A stretch of DNA of 64,000 nt from Artemisia argyi (Eukaryota; Streptophyta; Magnoliopsida; Asterales; Asteraceae). A program made the position numbers and the translations under genes. Shown piece by piece: positions 57,022 through 64,000 of the stretch. Position 1 is the stretch's first letter; every line of letters starts with the position of its first letter. Location: the NCBI GenBank assembly GCA_030686995.1, contig CM060708.1:185183249-185247248 (forward strand), in the 5' to 3' direction. A model generated the notes under the pieces. That model saw only the letters and a program-made list of their open reading frames with translations, did no database searches and was not told where the DNA came from.

Positions 57022-60000
57022 ATGCGCACTCGTTCTTCTAGGTCTACTAGCCCATTACGTGAGCTTGCACAAAAACCTAGAAGACCTCGTAGACGTTCAG
57101 CACCAACAGTCGGATCTGAGATCCGTACTGTTGCCACACCCACTGTCACCATGGCGGAAGACCGTCCCATGTGTGAACTTCTCCAAGCACCCATCTAGGG
57201 TTACGGAGATGCCATTGTTGTCCCAGCCATTGTGGCTGATAATTTTGAGCTCAAAACCGGGTTACTCAATCTTGTAACCTCAAGCCAATTCTACGGTTTT
57301 GAGCGGGACGATCCTCATGCTCATATTCGATGGTTCAATAAAATCACATCAACCATCAAGTACAAAAATGTCCCGTGTGAAGCAATCAAACTCCTTCTCT
57401 TCCCATTCTCATTGGAGGGACAAGCCCGGATTTGGCTTGAAAAACAACCTCCACGATCTATCGAGACTTGAGAAGATCTTGTCAAAAAGTTTGTGAATGA
57501 ATTCTTCCCACCTTCCAAGACCACAAGTCTTAAGAACGAAATCACCAAGTTCACTCAAAAATACGATGAATCTTTTGGTGAAGCGTGGGATCGTTTCAAA
57601 GAATTACTTCGCAAGTGTCCACATCATGGTTTCTCTGAGTTGATGCAACTCGATACTTTTTACAATGGCGTGAGCCAAGCTGATCAGGATTCTCTCAATG
57701 CCTCCGCGGGAGGAAATTTTTTGAGTAGAACCACAAAAGAAGCTTTGCAAATCATAGAAAACAAGTCCAAGGTCCGCTCTACACGAAGCAAACCAATGGT
57801 TTCTCAAATCAATGCGAGTCCTTCTACTTCATCTTCTGTGGGTCAATCTAGCACGGATGCTAAGCTTGACAAGCTCACTGAAGCGATCCAAGCTTTGGTT
57901 CTCGCCCAAACAAAGAAAGTCTCATTTCCACAACATCCTCCCCATGCTGAGGTTAAAAAAGTGGAAGTCTGTGTGACTTGTGGTAGGCCGCATGCCTACT
58001 ACAATTGCACAGCTACTGATGGTACTCCATATGAAGCTAATGCTGTTGTCGGGTCCCAAAATCAAGGGGGAAATCAATACCGTCCTCCTATGGACCCGAA
58101 CTATCGTCCTCACCATTATCCTGGACCTCCCGGTTTTAATCAAAACCAAAATGTCCAAAACCGTGGCCAAAACCAAAATAGAGTGAACCAAGGTTATCAA
58201 AACCAAAATAATTTCAATCAGGGTCACGGTTTTCAAAATCAAAACCAAAGTTTTCAAAATCAAAGTTTCCAACATCCAGGAAACTTTAACCGAAACCAAG
58301 GTCAGGGTAATTTCAACCCCGAAAACTTTCATGGAAACAATCACCAGAATCAAGGGAATTTCCATCATCAAAACCAAGGAAATTTCAATCAAGGCCCCAA
58401 CCCGAACAATCGAGCCCCAAATATTCCTAATCCAAATCAAGCCATTGTTCCAACCGGGCCTTCATCTGATGAATTGTTGAAGCAATTCATGAAGTCCCAA
58501 GAAGAGTTGAACAAGTTGCTGGTCAGCCAGATTTCTGACATTAAGAAGTCTTTAAATGATCGACCCTCGGGCTCAGGTACAACTTTACCGAGCAACACGA
58601 TCGCTAACCCGAGGGGCGATGCTAAGGCGATCACAACACGAAGTGGTGCTTCATATGATGAACCCACGATTCCTACTACCTCTTCTTCCTCTCCTCCAAA
58701 GGTAGTGAGTCGTGAGCCTGAGGTGACAAAGGACAAGGTGCAAATTCCTAGCCCACGAAGTACAGCACACGTCCAACCTCAGGATAATCCTGAAACCAGA
58801 TGTAAGCCTGGAGTTGTCTTTGAACCACCAGAAACTCCAGTGGACAACCCTAAATCCAAAACTTCTATTCCATATCCTTCACGTCTCAGTGAACAAAAGC
58901 TCCGCGAAAAATCTAATCACCAAATGGATAAATTTTTCCAAATCTTCCAAGATTTGCACTTTGATATCAGCTTCGCGGATGCTATTCTCTTGATGCCCAA
59001 GTTTGCATCGACAATCAAAAATCTGTTGAGTAATAAAGAAAAGTTATTTGAGATGGCAAAAACTCCTCTGAATGAGAACTGCTCTGCGGTTCTTTTGAAA
59101 AAGCTTCCTGAAAAGCTTGGAGATCCCGGGAAATTTCTCATTCCTTGTACTTTCCCGGGTATGGTTGATTGCTTCGCCCTGGCCGATCTAGGTGCTAGCA
59201 TCAACCTGATGCCATATTCTGTGTGGAAGAAACTTTCTCTTCCCGAACTCACTCCCACGTGCATGACTTTGGAGCTTGCCGATCGCTCGATTTCTCGTCC
59301 CATTGGCATTATCGAGGACGTATTTGTTAGAGTGGGGAAGTTCCATTTTCCAGCAGATTTTGTGATTGTTGACTTTGATGCCGATTCTAGGGTCCTTCTC
59401 ATTCTTGGGCGGGGATTCCTCAGAACTGGGCGCGCTCTTATCGATGTATTTGAGCATGAGATCACATTGCGTGTTGGAACGGAAGCCATTACCTTCAACC
59501 TAAATCAAACATCGAGATACTCCTCCAATTATGATTGTGAGTCGGTGAACAAAATAGATGTCATCGATGTTGCTGCTGAAGAGTATGCTCAAGAGATTTT
59601 AGGTTTCATTGATGATTCTTCGAGTGAAAATTTCACTCAGTCTTCTCATCCCATCATAGCCAATTCTTCTCCTTCCCTCACTCCGTTTGAGGGAAGTGAC
59701 TTCATCTTAGAAGAAATGGAAGCGTTTCTCAAAAGTGATTCGATTCCCGATGGAGTCGATAGCCAAGAGATCGACCTCGAAAGGGATATCCTCCTGCTTG
59801 AAAAATTGTTAAATGAGGATCCCTCTCATCTTCAGATTCTACCACAACAACTTCATAAAGAGGAGGTCAAAAATGTTGAGAAAACTGATGACTTCCCCGA
59901 GGTTGAACTTAAGGACTTGCCGCCTCATCTTGAATATGCATTTCTGGAGGGTAATGATAAATTACCCGTCATAATTGCCAAAGACTTAAGTGATGAGGAA

Positions 60001-62824
60001 AAGGCTGGTCTTATCAAGGTTTTGAAATCTCATAAACAAGCAATTGCTTGGCGTCTCTCAGATATCAAGGGCATTGACCCTGAGTTTTGTACTCATAAGA
60101 TTTTAATGGAGGACGACTTCAAACCTGCAGTCCAACAACAAAGAAGGGTGAATCCAAAAATTCACGAGGTTATCAAATAGGAGGTTTTAAAACTTCTTGA
60201 TGCCGGATTGATTTACCCTATCTCGGACAGTCCTTGGGTCAGCCCAATCCATTGTGTTCCAAAAAAGGGTGGCATTACCGTTGTCACAAATGAGGAGAAT
60301 GAGTTAATTCCAACTCGTTTGGTTACGGGTTGGCGCGTCTGCATTGATTATCGTAAATTGAATGACGCCACCCGTAAGGATCATTTTCCTCTGCCTTTTA
60401 TGGATCAGATGCTCGAGAGATTAGCGGGGAATGAGTACTATTGCTTCCTCGATGGCTTCTCGGGTTACTTTCAGATTCCCATTGACCCGCAAGACCAAGA
60501 AAAGACCACTTTTACGTACCCCTATGGAACCTTCACATATAAACGTATGCCATTTGGCTTATGTAATGCTCCGGGCACGTTTCAAAGATGTATGATGGCC
60601 ATTTTTTCCGACATGATCGGGAAGAGTATGGAGGTCTTTATGGACGATTTCTCGGTCATTGGGGATTCGTTTAAAACATGTCTCTCCCATTTAGACAGCA
60701 TGCTAAAACGTTGTGAAGACACAAAGTTATGTCTAAATTGGGAGAAGAGTCACTTTATGGTCAAAGAGGGCATTGTCCTCGGCCATAAAATTTCAAAAAA
60801 AACGGGATTGAGGTTGACCGTGCCAAAGTGGACGTCATTGCAAAATTACCTCATCCCACGACTGTGAAAGGTGTTAGGAGCTTTTTGGGTCACGCCGGTT
60901 TCTACCGTAGGTTTATTCAAGATTTTTCAAAAATTGCCCGGCCTATGACCCATCTCCTCGAGAAGGATGCTCCTTTTATCTTCTCCCCTGAGTGCATCGA
61001 AGCCTTTGAAACATTAAAGAAAAGGCTTACCGAGGCACCGATTCTTGTTGCCCCCCGATTGGGACTTGCCCTTTGAGCTCATGTGTGATGCTAGTGATTA
61101 TGCTATAGGGGCAGTCTTGGGGAAACGCAAAACAAAACATTTTCAGCCTATACACTATGCCAGCAAGACTATGACCGAGGCACAAAGTCATTACACCACC
61201 ACTGAAAAAGAATTATTAGCTGTGGTGTATGCTTTTGAAAAATTCCGGCCATACTTGATTCTGACTAAAAGCATAGTGTATACGGATCATTCGGCTTTAA
61301 AGTATCTATTTGCAAAACAGGATGCAAAGCCGAGACTCCTCCGTTGGGTTCTCCTCCTTCAGGAATTTGATATCATTATTCGTGATAAAAAAAGGAGCTG
61401 AGAACCTAGCTGCTGATCATCTCTCCCGTCTTGAAAACCCTCACCAAAATGATTTCGAGAAAAAGGAAATAAATGAAACGTTTCCTCTCGAAATCCTCAA
61501 TGCGGTTTCATTTCGTGGAGACTCGATTACCCCATGGTTTGCCGACTTTGCAAACTATCTTGCGGGTAACTTCATTGTGAAAGGGATTTCGTCCCAACAA
61601 AAAAATAAATTTTTCAAAGACGTAAAACATTACTTTTGGGACGACCCCTACTTGTTCAAAATATGCGCGGATCAAGTCATCCGGCGGTGTGTGTATGGTC
61701 AGGAAGCCACTGAAATTTTAAAGGCTTGCCATGCTGGTCCCACGGGGGGCCACCACAATCCCAACTACACCGCCAAAAAGGTGTTTGATTCCGGCTTTTA
61801 TTGGCCCTCGATCTACAAGGATGCCCAAGAATTGGTCAAGTCCTGTGACGCTTGTCAGCGCCACGGGAATATTTCACAAAGGAATGAAATGCCTCAGAAT
61901 GCAATTCAAGTTTGTGAAATTTTTGATATCTGGGGCATCGACTTTATGGGGCCATTTCCATCCTCTCTCACGGCAACAAATACATACTCGTGGCAGTTGA
62001 CTACTTGTCAAAATGGGTTGAAGCAAAAGCTTTACCCACAAATGATGCCCGAGTAGTTGTGAAATTTTTAAAAGCTCTCTTTGCCCGATTCGGAACTCCA
62101 CGTGCTATTATTAGTGATCGTGGTACGCACTTCTGTAATGACAAATTTGACAAAGTCATGCAAAAGTACGGTGTGACTCACCGTCTTTCCACTGCGTACC
62201 ACCCTCAAACGAGTGGACAAGTCGAAGTGTCCAATCGGAGGCATTAAAAGAATATTGGAGAGAACTGTAGGTGAGAATCGTGCATCATGGTCGGACAAAT
62301 TAGATGATGCACTTTGGGCTTTCCGTACGGCTTACAAAACACCCATTGGGTGTACGCCTTATAAACTTGTGTACAAGAAAGCGTGCCATCATCCGATCGA
62401 GCTTGAACACAAAGCCTATTGGGCTCTCAAGCATGCCAATTTCGACCTCAAAACGGCGGGTGATCATAGAAACGTTCAACTAAATGAATTAAACGAACTT
62501 CGTGATCAGGCTTACGAGAACTCTTTGATCTATAAAGAAAAGACAAAGAAGATTCATGACTCAAAAATCAAAAACCGCGTTTTCAACGTTGGTGATCGAG
62601 TCCTTCTTTTTAATTCTAGACTCAAGATCTTCTCGGGAAAGCTCAAAACCCGATGGACTGGTCCATTCACTATCACAAAAGTCTATCCTTATGGCACCGT
62701 CGAATTATCTCAAAATGACGGACCTAATTTCAAAGTGAATGGACATCGGTTGAAACATTACTTTGGAGAGGACATACCATCCATGGTTGTCCCTGATCTC
62801 CAAACTTTCCCCAAGGACAATTGA
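57022..62824 (+). pseudogene. Athila element 2 gag-pol, complete order but broken
   Basis: Start MRTRSSRSTSPLRELAQKPR. Gag core: FYGFERDDPHAHIRWF, WLEKQPPRSIE and FFPPSKTTSLKNEITKF. Zinc knuckle CVTCGRPHAYYNC near 57970. An Asn/Gln-rich stretch covers 58050-58450. Protease LADLGASINLMPYSVWKKL. RT: SPWVSPIHCVPKKGG, YRKLNDATRKDHFPLPF, FLDGFSGYFQIPI and catalytic FMDDFSV. RNase [34 protein letters not shown] and [10 protein letters not shown]. Integrase HHCC ([12 protein letters not shown] ... CDACQRHG) and core ([36 protein letters not shown]), with no chromodomain. Lesions: TAG 57196, TGA 57469, TAG 60178; frame slips at A8 60795-60802, C6 61051-61056, A7 61387-61393, a CT run near 61965, and near 62235. 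Inactive as it stands. Confidence 0.92.
58050..58450 (+). repeat. Asn/Gln-rich low-complexity coding segment in Gag
   Basis: About 130 residues dominated by Asn, Gln, Gly and Phe in NQN, NFNQG and FQNQ units, encoded by repeated AACCAAAA-type codons. It lies between the zinc knuckle and the protease. The composition is prion-like. Confidence 0.85.
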
Positions 62825-63687
62825 ATTCGGGGATCGAGTCAAGCTAGCGACTCGGTGAACAAAAATTAGCAAACATATACGGGTTTTCACCCGTATTTCT
62901 GACTTCTTTCTACTTTCTACCACCCTAGTGTGGGGGAATGGCCAACCCCCCGCTATTTGAAAAATGTATATATGTATATAAGTTCAAAAACAAAAAAAAA
63001 AAAAAAGTGTGATTGTATGTACAGATAAATAAAGTGAAAAATACAAAACAAAATTCCATAGTTAGCTTCGAATATTATCTTTTTACGTTCTTAGATTCGG
63101 CATAAGAGCCGGGACTTTGAATATTATCTTTTTACGTTCTAGCGAATTTTATCGCAAAATACTTTCAAACACCCCCCATTTTGGCCAAAATTTTTCAAAA
63201 AATTTTTTTTCACTTTATTTCAAAATTTTTGTGGTAATCAGTCCGCCTTGTCAAAGCGACAAAAGGGATTGGCTAATCCAGGAGCAAACGGCTCTTGGTA
63301 AAGATAAATCAAATCCGTTGACGGCTGGCAATTTGCCCAAAATTGTATGGTTCATCAACTCCCCGAAAACAAATGAGTTGGCTAGCCCGCAAGATTATGG
63401 CTTGTGGTAAAGGCCATGGAAAATTCATAATTGGTAATCAGCTCACCAAGATGTTGACTAGATCCATCAAGATGCTGGCTAGTCCAGGAGCAAACAGGCT
63501 CTTGGTAAAGACTTAACAAATCCGTTGAAAGCTGGTGGTTTGCTCAAAATCACACGGTTATCAGGTGTGCCACAGTTTTTACACCTGGCTACTCCAGAAG
63601 TGATGGCTTTTGGTAAAGAGTTTAAAATCCATCAAGTTTTCTAAAAAGATTGCTAGGGACTAGCAATAGTTCAGTGTGGGGGATTAA
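62825..63687 (+). other. 3' region of Athila element 2 with about 105-bp repeats and polypurine tracts
   Basis: Two purine tracts, AGTGTGGGGGAATGG at about 62930 and AGTGTGGGGGATTAA at 63673, the latter just before the LTR. A 24-base phrase 'gaatattatctttttacgtt' is repeated at 63070 and 63119. Four units starting GGCTA.TCC and ending GGCT..TGGTAAAG lie at about 63272, 63380, 63477 and 63586. No ORF1-like frame. Confidence 0.7.
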
Positions 63688-64000
63688 TGAGTGCTCAAAC
63701 ACTCATCATTTTTTATATATTTAAACTGCCAAAACGCACAAAAACAATCAAAAAAAGATATCAAAATACTTAAATTATCCCAGGGATTGTGTTTTATGTG
63801 TTTTAAAAGCAAAATGTGCAAAAACAAAGAAAAACGTACAAAGTTTGCAGTATTGGCAGTTTCAGCCCCCCAAGTTTCAAAACTTGTCAATTTTAGTCCC
63901 TATGCATTTATTTTTAAGGAAAAGTCAACCCAAGGTCTTAAAAGTCAAATAATCATAAAATATTATAATTGGGTTGCAAGTTTTCAAAAATTACATGATT
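63688..64000 (+). repeat. 3' LTR of Athila element 2 (first 313 bp)
   Basis: Identical to 52813-53125 except for two substitutions (G/T near 63713, T/C near 63866). The remainder is outside the window. Confidence 0.95.

Larger units (their letters stand above)
52813..64000 (+). mobile_element. Athila-type Ty3/gypsy element 2 (runs off the window)
   Basis: 5' LTR 52813-56428, Asp-tRNA type PBS 56434-56451, gag-pol 57022-62824, polypurine tract before 63688, and the first 313 bases of the 3' LTR. In those 313 bases the two LTRs differ at two positions. It lies nine bases inside the 3' LTR of copia element 2. There is no ATHILA ORF1 between pol and the 3' LTR, the reverse of the derivative at 16992-26000, which has ORF1 but no pol. 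Confidence 0.92.

Noticed and set aside
57922..58736. Long minus-strand frames opposite gag
   Set aside because: Shadow frames created by the biased NQ-rich codons.

Overview
The window is repeat-dense nuclear DNA of a flowering plant. The retroelement proteins most resemble those I remember from the sunflower family (Asteraceae: Tanacetum, Artemisia, lettuce), so that is the likely source; this is inference from memory, not a search. I see no intact host gene, rRNA, tRNA or CRISPR array. Almost everything is a transposable element (TE) or a host-gene fragment carried by one.

The layout is a nest of insertions, most of them dated relative to each other by target-site duplications (TSDs) that can be read directly. 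The oldest recognisable layer is a minus-strand Ty1/copia element of SIRE type, now in pieces from about 44365 down to 9566. It is split by (i) a solo LTR at 10410-13561 (TSD TAAGT), (ii) a minus-strand Athila-type solo LTR (TSD ATTGG at 13839-13843 and 41523-41527), and (iii) at its 3' side an LTR end at 9432-9565, itself cut by the right end of a CACTA transposon (CACTA1, 1-9431, left end outside the window). The Athila solo LTR is in turn split by a 26.3-kb CACTA-like transposon (CACTA2, 14094-40361). CACTA2 carries an open reading frame family of its own, host-gene exons, a 9-kb Athila derivative (16992-26000, TSD ACTAT) and another solo LTR (33097-36965, TSD ATTTT).

Both CACTA elements act as gene carriers. 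CACTA1 holds an OB-fold domain ORF like the plant homologue of HROB, a spliced AT-hook repeat gene, and intron-containing exons of a NARROW LEAF 1-like trypsin-family gene. CACTA2 holds three consecutive exons of SHOOT GRAVITROPISM 2 (SGR2, a DDHD phospholipase-like gene) and a long minus-strand ORF of a TE-associated family. Each CACTA also has a short ORF ending in a similar 'LDY...KSPK' tail.

The right third (44494-64000) is a plus-strand copia element (5' LTR, initiator-Met PBS, single-frame Gag-Pol with three TAA codons). A large Athila element (52813 to beyond 64000) has inserted a few bases inside its 3' LTR. That Athila has almost identical LTR starts but a pol broken by stops and frameshifts, several of them in homopolymers.

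The most unusual signal is regulatory. The Athila derivative and its older solo LTR relative carry many copies of an 11-bp palindrome, TGACGGCGTCA, most often in pairs set 21-23 bp apart, with one pair ending about a dozen bases upstream of the LTR TATA box.
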